Positions 1-8,512 of a stretch of DNA of 64,000 nt are shown here, in pieces. The stretch lies in contig QHBO01000010.1 in assembly GCA_003243965.1 (NCBI GenBank), forward strand, positions 34,474-98,473, read 5' to 3'. Positions within the stretch are counted from its first letter, which is position 1. Each line of letters opens with the position of its first letter. Both the position numbers and the translations under genes were made by a program. Source of the DNA: Chloroflexota bacterium. Lineage in GTDB: Bacteria > Chloroflexota > Limnocylindria > QHBO01. The notes beneath the pieces were generated by a model. It did no database searches. It saw only the letters and a program-made list of their open reading frames with translations, and had not been told where the DNA came from.

Positions 1-1115
1 CGGCGGATCTCGACGTGATCCACGTCTGCGCCCCGAATCACCTGCACCTGCCGGTCGCGCTGGCTGCCCTGCGCGCCGGCAAGCACGTGATCTGTGAGAA
101 GCCGCTGGCCCTGCAGGTGTCGGAGGGCGAGCAGCTGGCCGCGGCCGCAGCGCGAACGGACCGCCTCTCGATCCTGTGTCACAACTATCGGTTCTTCGCG
201 ATGGTAGCCGAGCTGCGCGCCCGGATCGCGTCCGGCGATCTCGGAGCGGTGCATGGCGTGCACGGCCGATACCTTCAGGACTGGCTCATCTCGCCGACGT
301 CGACCAACTGGCGCGTCGACCCAAACCGCGGCGGACCCTCGCGCACGGTCGCAGACATCGGTACCCACTGGATCGACCTCGCTGAATTGAGCACCGGGCT
401 CCGGCTGGAGGCGGTGATGGCACAGCTGGGGACCGTGCACCCCCGCCGTCCGGCACCCAGCGGCGAGCGGACCTTCCAGGCCGATGGTGACGGCCCGCAC
501 GCGGGGGGCACCGGCGACTGGGCACCGGTCACCACCGAGGACCGGGCGAGCCTGTTGCTGCGTTTCGAAGGGGGCGTGCCGGGCTCGCTGACACTCTCGC
601 AGGTGGCTGCGGGCCGCAAGAACGACCTGGAGCTGACCGTTGAGGGCAATGCCGGCTCGGCAACCTGGCGCCAGGAGCAGCCAGACCAGCTGTGGATCGG
701 GCGGTCGGGCGGTCCGAATGAGCTTCATCTCCGCGACCCGGCCACGCTCTCGCCATCGGCCGCGCGGCTGGCGCAGCTGCCCGCCGGCCACAACCAGGGA
801 TGGTCCGACGCACTGCGAAACCTGCTCGACGACGCCTACGCGCGGATCCGGGGCGAGTCGCCGCGCTCGGACGATGTCCCGCTCCCGACCTTTGCAGACG
901 GCGTGCGGCACCTCGCATTCGTGCGTGCGACGCTGCAGAGCGCCCGCGAGGAGCGGTGGGTCCGGATCGAGGGCAGGACCGAACCGGGGAGCGCTCGGGT
1001 GGCGGAAGCTGCCGGGCGGAGCCAGGACGGAGCAGACCGGGCAGACCGGGCGGACCGGGCGGACAGAGCGGTTGGCGGCGCGGCCTCCATCCGTCGCTCG
1101 CCGGCGGAACGATGA
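1..1115 (+). CDS. Gfo/Idh/MocA family oxidoreductase (5' partial)
   Basis: NAD(P)-dependent sugar or sugar-acid dehydrogenase of the Gfo/Idh/MocA family. The frame is open to the left edge (residues ADLD precede the first possible GTG at 15), so the start and the N-terminal half of the Rossmann fold lie outside the window. Visible are the family EKP motif (EKPLAL, cofactor/catalytic lysine) and a GTHWIDL segment carrying the usual catalytic-site histidine. The C-terminus ends in a low-complexity tail of repeated DRA units encoded by 9-base repeats, probably disordered. Its TGA overlaps the ATG of the next gene by four bases, so it is the first visible member of a long co-directional sugar operon. 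The substrate cannot be read from sequence. Confidence 0.9.
   Translation, partial: ADLDVIHVCAPNHLHLPVALAALRAGKHVICEKPLALQVSEGEQLAAAAARTDRLSILCHNYRFFAMVAELRARIASGDLGAVHGVHGRYLQDWLISPTSTNWRVDPNRGGPSRTVADIGTHWIDLAELSTGLRLEAVMAQLGTVHPRRPAPSGERTFQADGDGPHAGGTGDWAPVTTEDRASLLLRFEGGVPGSLTLSQVAAGRKNDLELTVEGNAGSATWRQEQPDQLWIGRSGGPNELHLRDPATLSPSAARLAQLPAGHNQGWSDALRNLLDDAYARIRGESPRSDDVPLPTFADGVRHLAFVRATLQSAREERWVRIEGRTEPGSARVAEAAGRSQDGADRADRADRADRAVGGAASIRRSPAER
1030..1068 (+). repeat. 9-bp tandem repeats encoding (DRA)n
   Basis: About four imperfect copies of gcagaccgg/gcggaccgg lie in the 3' end of the Gfo/Idh gene and encode ADRADRADRA. They look like slippage-prone coding microsatellite sequence in a dispensable tail. 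Confidence 0.7.
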
Positions 1116-2074
1116 AGATCGGCGTCTTCGATCCGGTCTTCGGTAGCCTCGAGCTCGAGCCGATGCTGGATCGGATCGTGGGGATCGGCCTGCAGGCGGT
1201 CGAGATCGGTGCCGGCAATTACCCCGGAGACCGTCACTGCAAGCCTGCCGAGCTGCTGGCCGATGCCGGCGCGCGACGCGTGTTCGCCGAGGCGTTCAGC
1301 TCACGCGGCCTGGTGATCAGCGCCCTGTCGTGCCACGGCAATCCGATCCACCCCGATGCGGAGCGCGCTCGCCGCGACGACGAGGTCTTCCGTCACACCG
1401 TTCGCCTTGCCGCGGAACTCGAGATCGGCACCGTGAACCTCTTCTCCGGATGTCCCGGCGACAGCGCTTCCGCGAAACAGCCGAACTGGGTCACCTGCGC
1501 GTGGCCGCCCGAGTACGGCGAGATCGTGCGCTGGCAGTGGGACGAGGTGGTGCTGCCGTACTGGCACCAGGCGGCTGGCTTTGCCGCCGAGCAGGGGATC
1601 CGGCTGGCGTTCGAGATGCACCCGGGGTTCGTGGTCTACAACCCCAAGACGTTGATCAGGCTCCGTGACGAGGTCGGCGACACAATCGGAGCCAATCTCG
1701 ACCCGTCGCACCTGTTCTGGCAGGGGATCGATCCGATCGTCGCCGTCCGCGAGTTGGGCAAGGCGATCTATCACGTGCACGCCAAGGACACGGCGCTCGA
1801 TCCGGACAACGTGGCCCGCAACGGGGTGCTCGACCTCGAGAGCTACAGCGACGTTGCACGCCGCAGCTGGGTCTTCCGCAGCGTGGGCGATGGCCACGAC
1901 CTCCTGTTCTGGAAGCGGTTCGTGAGCGCCCTGAGAGTGGTGGGCTACGACCATGTGCTGTCGATCGAGCACGAGGACCCCTTGGCCTCGACCGATGAGG
2001 GTCTGTCGCGAGCCATCGCCACGTTGCGCGCGGCCGTCCTCACCGAGCCCGCAACCGCGATGTGGTGGGCATGA
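1112..2074 (+). CDS. Sugar phosphate isomerase/epimerase (TIM barrel) 1
   Basis: A 320-residue AP endonuclease family 2 / xylose isomerase-like TIM barrel. These enzymes isomerise or epimerise sugars and keto-sugars with a divalent metal. Likely metal ligands are E168 (FEMHPG), D197 and H200 (LDPSHLF) and E286 (SIEHE); HVHAKD fits another barrel-strand ligand region. The ATG at 1112 is chosen because it overlaps the upstream TGA (ATGA) and begins MKIGVFDPVFG, a normal first strand; the open frame upstream is non-coding in character. In the E. coli ycj cluster a protein of this fold epimerises a 3-keto-glycoside, which would suit the dehydrogenases around it; that assignment is inference. Confidence 0.9.
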   Translation: MKIGVFDPVFGSLELEPMLDRIVGIGLQAVEIGAGNYPGDRHCKPAELLADAGARRVFAEAFSSRGLVISALSCHGNPIHPDAERARRDDEVFRHTVRLAAELEIGTVNLFSGCPGDSASAKQPNWVTCAWPPEYGEIVRWQWDEVVLPYWHQAAGFAAEQGIRLAFEMHPGFVVYNPKTLIRLRDEVGDTIGANLDPSHLFWQGIDPIVAVRELGKAIYHVHAKDTALDPDNVARNGVLDLESYSDVARRSWVFRSVGDGHDLLFWKRFVSALRVVGYDHVLSIEHEDPLASTDEGLSRAIATLRAAVLTEPATAMWWA

Positions 2075-2099
2075 GCAGCGCCGTTCCCGGGTCGTGCCG

Positions 2100-2906
2100 A
2101 TGACCCAACTCTCCATCCAGGACGGCCTGCTGCCCGGCGGCACGATCGCGGAGCGCTTCGCGAATGCCCGTCGCTTGGGCTTCGACGCGATCGAGCTCGC
2201 CTCCCAGCCGATCATGGAGCACGCGCGGGACGCGATTCGGGAGGGCGTCACGGTGTCCGCGATCTGCTCGGGCCATCGGGGTTGGCTGATCGACCCTGAT
2301 CCCGAGCAGGTGCGTGCCGCCCGCGCCGATATCCGCGAGCTGCTCGAGCTCGGCGCGCAGCTCGACGCGCCGCTCATCCTGGTGCCGATTTATGGCCGCA
2401 CGCGCCATCTGCCCAACTGCGGGACGGGCCGGAGCGCGGCAGACGACGAGTCGCTCTTCATGGACGGCCTGCTCGAGGCGAGCGCGCACGCCGAGCGGGT
2501 CGGCGCGACGATCGCGCTCGAGGCGATCAACCGCTACGAGAACAGCGTGTGCGTCACGCTCGCCGATGCCCGACGCCTCCGCAACGCGCTCGGGAGTCCC
2601 GCCGTGCGGGTCATGGGCGATGTCTTCCACATGAACATCGAGGAGGCTGACCTGGGCGCTGCCCTGCGCGCATGCGGTGACGCCCTGGGCTACGTGCATC
2701 TCGCCGACTCGCAGCGGCTGGAACCGGGGAAGGGCCATCTGGATCTCGCCCCGGTCTTCGCCGCGCTCGCGGAGGTCGGCTACCGGGGTTACGCCTCGAT
2801 GGAATGCCATCTCTCGGGGCCGGCGGAGGAAGTGCTGCCTGCGGCGGTGAGCCACCTGCGCGGGCTGATCGCTGCGGCGGCCGCTGCCGAGGTGCCCGGC
2901 GCATGA
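2100..2906 (+). CDS. Sugar phosphate isomerase/epimerase (TIM barrel) 2
   Basis: A second xylose-isomerase-like TIM barrel, 268 residues, only distantly similar to its neighbour. Likely metal ligands are E141 (LEAINRYEN), D174 and H177 (GDVFHMN), and E235 (SMECH), with HLADS as a further conserved strand. ATG 2100 gives the natural first strand MTQLSIQDG; an in-frame GTG lies at 2094. The stop overlaps the next ATG by three bases. The NRYEN and HLADSQR motifs resemble the hydroxypyruvate isomerase / tagatose-epimerase side of the family. The substrate is unknown; context suggests a keto-sugar intermediate. Confidence 0.9.
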   Translation: MTQLSIQDGLLPGGTIAERFANARRLGFDAIELASQPIMEHARDAIREGVTVSAICSGHRGWLIDPDPEQVRAARADIRELLELGAQLDAPLILVPIYGRTRHLPNCGTGRSAADDESLFMDGLLEASAHAERVGATIALEAINRYENSVCVTLADARRLRNALGSPAVRVMGDVFHMNIEEADLGAALRACGDALGYVHLADSQRLEPGKGHLDLAPVFAALAEVGYRGYASMECHLSGPAEEVLPAAVSHLRGLIAAAAAAEVPGA

Positions 2907-3982
2907 TCCCGCCGGTGATCGAGCCGCTCCTGGCGCGCGGAGAAATCGGTGGCCGCACGGTGCAGATCCTCGACAACGGGGAGGTCGAATGCCACGACTA
3001 TCCGCTCACCCCGCTCGCCGACGACCAGGTCCGGGTCCGGACCGTGCGCTCGGCGATCAGTCCTGGAACCGAGATGACCTTTTACGGGCGCGGCGCGACG
3101 AACGTGTATCTCCACAAGCACTGGAACGAGGAGCTGCGGCTCTTCGAAGCCGGCGCGCCGAGCCTCGAGTTTCCCCTCCCCTTCGGGTATCGCGCTGCCG
3201 GTGAGGTGGTCGACAGCCGCTCGTCAAACGTGCCGGCGGGGACGCGGGTCTTCGGCAGCTGGCGTCACACGGAGTTCGCGTCGCTCTCCGCCGCGCAGGT
3301 TTCGAGCCAGAAGCTGCCGGACGAGCTTTCGTGGGATGACGCGGTCGATCTCGCCCAGATGGCGCCGATCTGCCTGAATGGGGTGGCGTACGCGGAGGGC
3401 CAGCAGGTGGGCTCCCCGGCGGTCGTGTTCGGAGCCGGGCCGGTGGGTCTGATCACCGCGCAGCTCGTCCGACACACCGGAGCATCGCCGGTGTACCTCG
3501 TCGATCGCATCGCGTCCCGCCTGGCGGTGGCGGCCGAGCTCGGACTCGAGCCGGTCGACGCGAGCGCGGAGTCCGATGTGGCCGTTTTGGTGAAGCGACG
3601 GCACGGCGCGGCCGGCATCCCGGTGGCTTTCGAATGCACGGGCTCGACCGGCGCCCTGCACGAGGCGATCCGGGTTGTCCGGCGACGCGGCGTGGTCGTG
3701 GCCCTGGGCTTCTACCAGGGCGAGGGCCGGGGCCTGGTGCTGGGCGACGAATTCCATCACAACGGGATCGAGATCAGGTGCGGCCAGATCGGCAACATCC
3801 ACCCGTCCACGTCGATGGAGGAGCTGCGTACGGCCGCGATCGGCCTGGCGTGCAGCGGCGAGCTGGTGCTCGGGGGCCTGCCGAGGCTCACGCTCCCGGT
3901 CGAGCGCGTCGCCGACGGGTTCGCCGCGCTGACCCGCCCCGCGGAGGTGCTTCAGGTCGCGCTCGCCTACGGAGCCACCTGA
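2903..3982 (+). CDS. MDR (zinc-type) dehydrogenase 1
   Basis: A 359-residue medium-chain dehydrogenase. The N-terminal GroES-like domain contains SAISPGTEMTFYGRG and FGYRAAGEVVD, where classical alcohol dehydrogenases have the catalytic Cys and GHE; the canonical catalytic and structural zinc cysteines are not evident. The Rossmann domain has VVFGAGPVGLITAQL and ends in ALTRPAEVLQVAL. This S-x-GTE subtype is often annotated as zinc-binding dehydrogenase and occurs in glycoside-oxidation clusters (compare YcjQ). It sits between two isomerases and a second MDR enzyme and overlaps both neighbours by 1-4 bases, so it is translationally coupled. Function: oxidation of a sugar hydroxyl, inferred. 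Confidence 0.88.
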   Translation: MIPPVIEPLLARGEIGGRTVQILDNGEVECHDYPLTPLADDQVRVRTVRSAISPGTEMTFYGRGATNVYLHKHWNEELRLFEAGAPSLEFPLPFGYRAAGEVVDSRSSNVPAGTRVFGSWRHTEFASLSAAQVSSQKLPDELSWDDAVDLAQMAPICLNGVAYAEGQQVGSPAVVFGAGPVGLITAQLVRHTGASPVYLVDRIASRLAVAAELGLEPVDASAESDVAVLVKRRHGAAGIPVAFECTGSTGALHEAIRVVRRRGVVVALGFYQGEGRGLVLGDEFHHNGIEIRCGQIGNIHPSTSMEELRTAAIGLACSGELVLGGLPRLTLPVERVADGFAALTRPAEVLQVALAYGAT

Positions 3983-5034
3983 TGTCGGGCGTCACATTCC
4001 CGCCGACCGCTGTCTCCGTGCCGACCGCCATGGACGCGCCCCACTTTCTCGGCCAGGGCCGGATCGGGCGCTGGCGCAGAGCGGTGCCCGAGCCGGGTCG
4101 TGGCGAGCTCTTGATCGAGGTGCGGGCCAACGCGGTGTGCGGGACCGATCGGACGCAGTGGTATGGCGGATCGGACGTGACCCCCGGGCACGAGGCGGCC
4201 GGCGTCGTGGCACGCGCCGGTCTGGAGACGGCCACCCCGCTGGGCACGCCCGGAGTCGTGTACCTGATGGACTTCTGCGGCGCCTGTGAAGCATGCTCCG
4301 CCGGCGCCACGCACCGCTGCACGGCGAAGCGGGGCGACATCGGCTTCACGCGAGACGGCGGCTACGGCCGATACGCGCTGGTGCACGAGCCCAGCTTCTT
4401 CCCGGTCGACGACGACCTGCCGCTCGACGAGGCCACGCTGCTGCTGGACGTGATGGGAACCGCAGGCCACGCCATCCGGCGCGCGCTGCACCTCGTGGAT
4501 GACCCGGGGACGGTGCTCATCGCGGGGGCCGGTCCCGTGGGACTCGGCGCGGTGGCGATGTGCCGCCTCCTGCTCGGCCCGAAGGTCAGCGTCCTGGTTG
4601 CCGACGTGGTGCCGTACCGGCTTCAGCTGGCGGAGCGGCTGGGTGGCGAGCCGATCGAGCTCGACCTCGATTCGATCGGTGCCCGCGCGCGCGGCGCCGG
4701 CCGGCTCGCCGATCTCGCGATCGATACCTCGGGCCGCAGCTCCGCTCGCCGAGCGTGCCTCGAGGCGCTCCGCGCCGGCGGCGTGCTGGTCTGTGTCGGC
4801 CACGGCGAGAATCTGACCCTCGACGTCAGCCGGGATCTGATCGCCCCGGAGCGCGCGGTGCTGGGCAGCGAGTATTTCCGTCGCGACGAGCTGCCCGGGA
4901 ACCTGGAGCTGCTGCGCGCCCACCGAGATCTCCTCCGCCAGATCATCACCCATCGGTTCGGGATCGACGAGCTCGCCGCGGCGTACCGCCTGTTCCTGAG
5001 CGGTGAGACCGGCAAGGTCGTGGTGCTGCAGTGA
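3982..5034 (+). CDS. Zinc-dependent alcohol dehydrogenase (MDR) 2
   Basis: A 350-residue MDR dehydrogenase with the full zinc set: catalytic-site NAVCGTDR and PGHEAAGVV, and a structural zinc lobe with four cysteines in DFCGACEACSAG...HRC. The Rossmann motif is GAGPVGLGAVAM. It resembles sorbitol/threonine dehydrogenase-type enzymes acting on polyols or sugars with NAD(P). ATG 3982 shares one base with the upstream TGA, and the gene ends in a GTGA overlap with the next. Within the operon it likely performs a second oxidation or reduction on the same imported carbohydrate. Confidence 0.9.
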   Translation: MSGVTFPPTAVSVPTAMDAPHFLGQGRIGRWRRAVPEPGRGELLIEVRANAVCGTDRTQWYGGSDVTPGHEAAGVVARAGLETATPLGTPGVVYLMDFCGACEACSAGATHRCTAKRGDIGFTRDGGYGRYALVHEPSFFPVDDDLPLDEATLLLDVMGTAGHAIRRALHLVDDPGTVLIAGAGPVGLGAVAMCRLLLGPKVSVLVADVVPYRLQLAERLGGEPIELDLDSIGARARGAGRLADLAIDTSGRSSARRACLEALRAGGVLVCVGHGENLTLDVSRDLIAPERAVLGSEYFRRDELPGNLELLRAHRDLLRQIITHRFGIDELAAAYRLFLSGETGKVVVLQ

Positions 5035-6101
5035 CCGACGGGTTCGACTCGGCTCCCGGCGGCGGCTCATGGCGCCCGACGCATGGGGCCTCGAGGCTTC
5101 GCGTGGCAGTCGTCGGGACCGGGCGCTGGTGGGGCTTCCAGCACGCCAGGGTATTCAGCGGCCGGCCCGATGTGGAGCTGGTCGCCATCGTCGGACGGCG
5201 TGCGTCGCCGACCCAGGCTCGCGCCACCGCCTTCGGAGCGCGACCCTACATCGACCTGGAGGAGATGCTTGCTCGAGAGCGGCCGGACCTCGTGGCGCTG
5301 TGCCTGCCCAACGAGCAACACCACGATGCCACCCGGACGGTGATACGCAGTGGGACTCCGCTGCTCGCCGAGAAGCCTCTGGTGTTCTCGCTCGAGGAGG
5401 CGGATGCGCTCCTCGACGAGGCCGCGCGGCGGGGGCTCTTCTTCGCCATCGACTTCAATCACCGATGGGCACAACCCGTGCAGTTGGCGACCGCGGCGAT
5501 CCGCGCCGGCCGCCTGGGCCGCCTCTCATTCGCCACCTGGCGGTTCGGCGGCGAGGGGACCAGCCTGCATCCGTACGCGAACCTGATCGAGACCCAGTGT
5601 CACGGGTTCGACCTGCTGGAGCACCTGGTCGGACCGATCGGATCGGTGATGGCCGAAATGACATCTGACGGTGAGCCCGGGACGCTGGTGCACCCGACCG
5701 TCTCGGTGGCGCTGCGCTTCGAGAACGGGGCAGTCGGCAGCCTGGTCGGAAGCTACGAGACCTCGTACTCCTACCCCGATGCGCAGCGACTGGAGGTGAA
5801 CGGGGCCGCGGGCCGCCTTGTGATTCACGACACAGTCCGCCGATTCGAGTTCCACCCGACCGGCAGCGAGCTCGGAGAGGTCTGGGAGGCGGGGTATTTC
5901 AACGACCTCGACCGCGAGTTCCACCGAACGCTGGACCGGCACGTGGATGCCGTCCTCGGCGCGTTGCGCGCCGGCGCGGAGCCGCCAATCCACGCGAGGT
6001 CCGGTCGTCGAGCGCTGCAGCTGGCGCTGTCGACCATCCAATCCTTCGAGACCGGCGAGCGCGTCCGCCTCGTCGGCGACCCGGTCGGTGCGGTGCCGTG
6101 A
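5031..6101 (+). CDS. Gfo/Idh/MocA family oxidoreductase 2
   Basis: A 356-residue NAD(P)-binding oxidoreductase. The N-terminal Rossmann fold begins RVAVVGTGRWWGFQHARVF; the EKPL motif (LLAEKPLVFS) supplies the conserved lysine, and the C-terminal alpha/beta domain contains ETQCHGFDLLEHLVG with the usual catalytic-site H/D pair. It starts at GTG 5031 in a 4-base overlap with the preceding stop, so about 25 residues precede the dinucleotide fold. Two different Gfo/Idh paralogues in one operon suggest sequential oxidation and re-reduction, as in glycoside 3-dehydrogenase pathways; that reading is inference. Confidence 0.9.
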   Translation: MTDGFDSAPGGGSWRPTHGASRLRVAVVGTGRWWGFQHARVFSGRPDVELVAIVGRRASPTQARATAFGARPYIDLEEMLARERPDLVALCLPNEQHHDATRTVIRSGTPLLAEKPLVFSLEEADALLDEAARRGLFFAIDFNHRWAQPVQLATAAIRAGRLGRLSFATWRFGGEGTSLHPYANLIETQCHGFDLLEHLVGPIGSVMAEMTSDGEPGTLVHPTVSVALRFENGAVGSLVGSYETSYSYPDAQRLEVNGAAGRLVIHDTVRRFEFHPTGSELGEVWEAGYFNDLDREFHRTLDRHVDAVLGALRAGAEPPIHARSGRRALQLALSTIQSFETGERVRLVGDPVGAVP

Positions 6102-6142
6102 GACACGGACTGCCGCGAATCCACCAATCGCGCTTCAAGGGC

Positions 6143-6157
6143 AAGGAGGCTCAGGTG
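6143..6157 (+). promoter_or_regulatory. Shine-Dalgarno deciding the SBP start
   Basis: A perfect AAGGAGG sits five bases before GTG 6155. It decides this start over the upstream in-frame GTG 6098 and places the lipoprotein signal at the N-terminus. Confidence 0.75.
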
Positions 6158-7504
6158 CAGACAAGAGGGAACCACGTCTGGCTGGTCAGCGGTCTCGCGA
6201 CGGTTGCGATCGTGCTGGCAGCCTGCGGCCAGCGGCCGGGGGGCTCCACTGCGACGCCCATCCCGGCCGGCAGTTCCGGCGCGTCGTCGGCGCCGGTCGA
6301 GCTGAGCGGCACGCTCTCGGTGTGGACCTACCCGCAGGGCGACAGTGAGAAACCGATCAAGGCCTCGATCCAGGCCTTTAAGGCGCTTCATCCGAAGCTC
6401 GACATCAAGCTGGTGGTCATCCCCGAGGGGGACCCGTACTTCCAGAAGATCAACACCTCCCTCCAGGCGAAGAACCCTCCGGACATCGCGATCATCGAGG
6501 ATCGGAGCTGGATGAAGGCCGGCAAGGTCGTGCGCCTCGACCAGCAGTACTTCCCGAAATGGGGCGTCACGGTCGACGACTTCAACCCCGGCGGCCTCGC
6601 CCGCGGCACGCCCACCGGCAACGTCAAGGACGGGATCTACGGCATCGGTGACTTCCTGGGCGGCAACATCCTCGTCTACAACAAGAAGATGTTCGCCGAC
6701 GCGGGCCTGACCCCGCCGCCCGCGGATCGGTCACTGACGATCCAGGAATACGCGGACATCTGCCGAAAGCTGACCAAGCCGGACGCGAACCCGAACAAGT
6801 ACGTGTACGGCTGCTCGATGCCCGAGTGGGCGCCGCCGATCCAGGCCAAGGACGTGTTTGGTCCCGACGGACGCCACGCGACCGGCAATCTCAACTCGCC
6901 CGAGATGGTCAACGCGTTCAACATCGCGTCGGCCCTGATCCGCGACAAGCAGGCGCCCTCCGGATCTGTTCTCGAGGCCGCGGCGGAGTCGGACCTGTTC
7001 GCCTCCGGCCGGCTGGGGATCACCTGGACCGATTTCACCGAGACGCCGAAGTACAAGCAGAACAAGATCGATTTCGGGCTGGCGCCGTTCTTCGTGATCC
7101 ACTCCGGCGAGTCGTTCGTCGACACGTGGACCGCGGCGTGGGGCACGTTCAAGGACTCCAAGCATCCCGATGCTGCGATCGAGTTCCTTCACTACATGGC
7201 CACCGAGGCCCAGAAGCAACGCCCCACCATTTCGCCCGACCCGCCGCTTTCCCAGAAGGTTGCCGAGCAGGTCGGGTACGGCAAGGACGACCCGGTCAAG
7301 GCGGAGTACCTGCAGGTGCTCAAGGCGGCGAAGCCGCAGGTCTTCGTGCCGCCCGGAGTGGAGGCCGCGGACTGGGCGGAGCTGATGCGACAGATGACGG
7401 TCGAGAAGAAGACCGACGCCAAGCCGCTGCTCGACGCGATGGCCGACAAGGTGCAGAAGCAGCTCGACCAGGTCTGGCAGCGCTGGGACAAGCTCTCCGG
7501 TTGA
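6155..7504 (+). CDS. ABC sugar transporter substrate-binding lipoprotein
   Basis: Extracellular solute-binding protein, family 1 type, 449 residues. The start is set at GTG 6155 because AAGGAGG lies at 6143-6149, five bases upstream; the frame is open back to 6098, but those residues are not signal-like. The signal peptide ends in the lipobox LAAC with C24 lipidated, so the protein is anchored outside the membrane. The mature part has TLSVWTYPQGD and periplasmic-binding features (INTSLQAKNPPDIAIIEDRS). It precedes two permease genes. A strong hairpin follows it, which would favour extra binding-protein mRNA over the permeases. Confidence 0.92.
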   Translation: MQTRGNHVWLVSGLATVAIVLAACGQRPGGSTATPIPAGSSGASSAPVELSGTLSVWTYPQGDSEKPIKASIQAFKALHPKLDIKLVVIPEGDPYFQKINTSLQAKNPPDIAIIEDRSWMKAGKVVRLDQQYFPKWGVTVDDFNPGGLARGTPTGNVKDGIYGIGDFLGGNILVYNKKMFADAGLTPPPADRSLTIQEYADICRKLTKPDANPNKYVYGCSMPEWAPPIQAKDVFGPDGRHATGNLNSPEMVNAFNIASALIRDKQAPSGSVLEAAAESDLFASGRLGITWTDFTETPKYKQNKIDFGLAPFFVIHSGESFVDTWTAAWGTFKDSKHPDAAIEFLHYMATEAQKQRPTISPDPPLSQKVAEQVGYGKDDPVKAEYLQVLKAAKPQVFVPPGVEAADWAELMRQMTVEKKTDAKPLLDAMADKVQKQLDQVWQRWDKLSG

Positions 7505-7510
7505 CGCGTT

Positions 7511-7541
7511 GCGGTCGCCGAGTGAATCGCTCGGCGACCGC
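7511..7541 (+). terminator. 12-bp perfect hairpin between SBP and permease genes
   Basis: gcggtcgccgag (7511-7522) pairs perfectly with ctcggcgaccgc (7530-7541) around a 7-base loop. It begins seven bases after the SBP stop and ends just before the AAGGAGG of the first permease. With no T-run it is more likely a partial terminator or 3'-exonuclease barrier that raises SBP mRNA relative to permease mRNA, as known for malE-malF. The role is inferred. Confidence 0.7.
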
Positions 7542-7561
7542 CTCACTCCAAGGAGGCAGAC

Positions 7562-8512
7562 GTGGTAGCCGCCGCTCAGAAGATGCGACGCGGACGGAGG
7601 CTCGGGGGCCCGAGCCTGGCAAGTGCCGAGACGCGCGCCGCGTACCTCTTCCTGCTCCCCTGGCTCGCGGGCCTGGTCTTCCTGCTCGCCATCCCGCTCG
7701 GTTGGGCCGCCTGGATCAGCCTGACCGATGAGCAGCTGCTGCGCCCCGGAGTCTGGACCGGGGTCGACAACTACGCGCGCATGCTCTCAGACGACCTGTT
7801 CCTGACCGCGGTCGGCGTGACGCTCAAGTGGATCGTGCTCAGCACGCCCGTATTCATGATCGCCGGACTGGGCCTGGCGCTGCTGCTGAATCAGAAGCTG
7901 CCCGGGATCCGGGCGTTCCGGACCGTGCTCTACATCCCCGCCGTGCTCTCGGGGGTCGCCGTCGCGGTCCTGTGGGTTGTGCTCCTCAACGGCGACCTCG
8001 GTGCGGTGAACCAGATCCTGCGCGCGCTCGGCTGGTCCAACCCGCCGAACTGGTTCGAGGATCCCGGCTGGGCGATGCCGGCCCTGGTGCTGATGGGACT
8101 ATGGGGCGTCGGCGGCGGAGCGATCATCTACCTCGCCGGCCTGCAGAACATCCCGCCCCACCTGTACGAGGCCGCGGAGGTCGACGGGGCGGGACCGCTC
8201 TCCAAGTTCTGGAACATCACCCTGCCGATGGTCTCGCCGACGATGTTCTTCGTGCTGATCAACACCATCGTCGACGGGCTCCTGGTGTTCGGCCCGATCT
8301 ACGTCATCAGCAGCGGCGCGCAGACTGGCGGGCCCGCCAACTCGCTTCTGTTCTACATGTACTACCTGTACGTCAAGGGGTTCCGGGATGGCGAGCTGGG
8401 ATACGCGTCGGCGCTGGCCTGGGTGCTGACCGTGATCGGGATGGTGCTGGTCTGGCTCGCCTTCCGATTGGAGCGGCGATACGTCTTCTACGAGGCAGGG
8501 GGTGACGCATGA
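7562..8512 (+). CDS. ABC sugar transporter permease (MalF-like)
   Basis: A 316-residue binding-protein-dependent transport permease with about six membrane helices. The N-terminus reads AAYLFLLPWLAGLVFLLAIP. The cytoplasmic EAA loop is EAAEVDGAGPLSKFWNITLP, which docks the ATPase. GTG 7562 follows AAGGAGG with good spacing. The last codon overlaps the next ATG (ATGA). It should pair with the following permease in a heterodimer; no ATPase gene is present, so a shared MsmX/UgpC-type ATPase encoded elsewhere is expected. Confidence 0.93.
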   Translation: MVAAAQKMRRGRRLGGPSLASAETRAAYLFLLPWLAGLVFLLAIPLGWAAWISLTDEQLLRPGVWTGVDNYARMLSDDLFLTAVGVTLKWIVLSTPVFMIAGLGLALLLNQKLPGIRAFRTVLYIPAVLSGVAVAVLWVVLLNGDLGAVNQILRALGWSNPPNWFEDPGWAMPALVLMGLWGVGGGAIIYLAGLQNIPPHLYEAAEVDGAGPLSKFWNITLPMVSPTMFFVLINTIVDGLLVFGPIYVISSGAQTGGPANSLLFYMYYLYVKGFRDGELGYASALAWVLTVIGMVLVWLAFRLERRYVFYEAGGDA

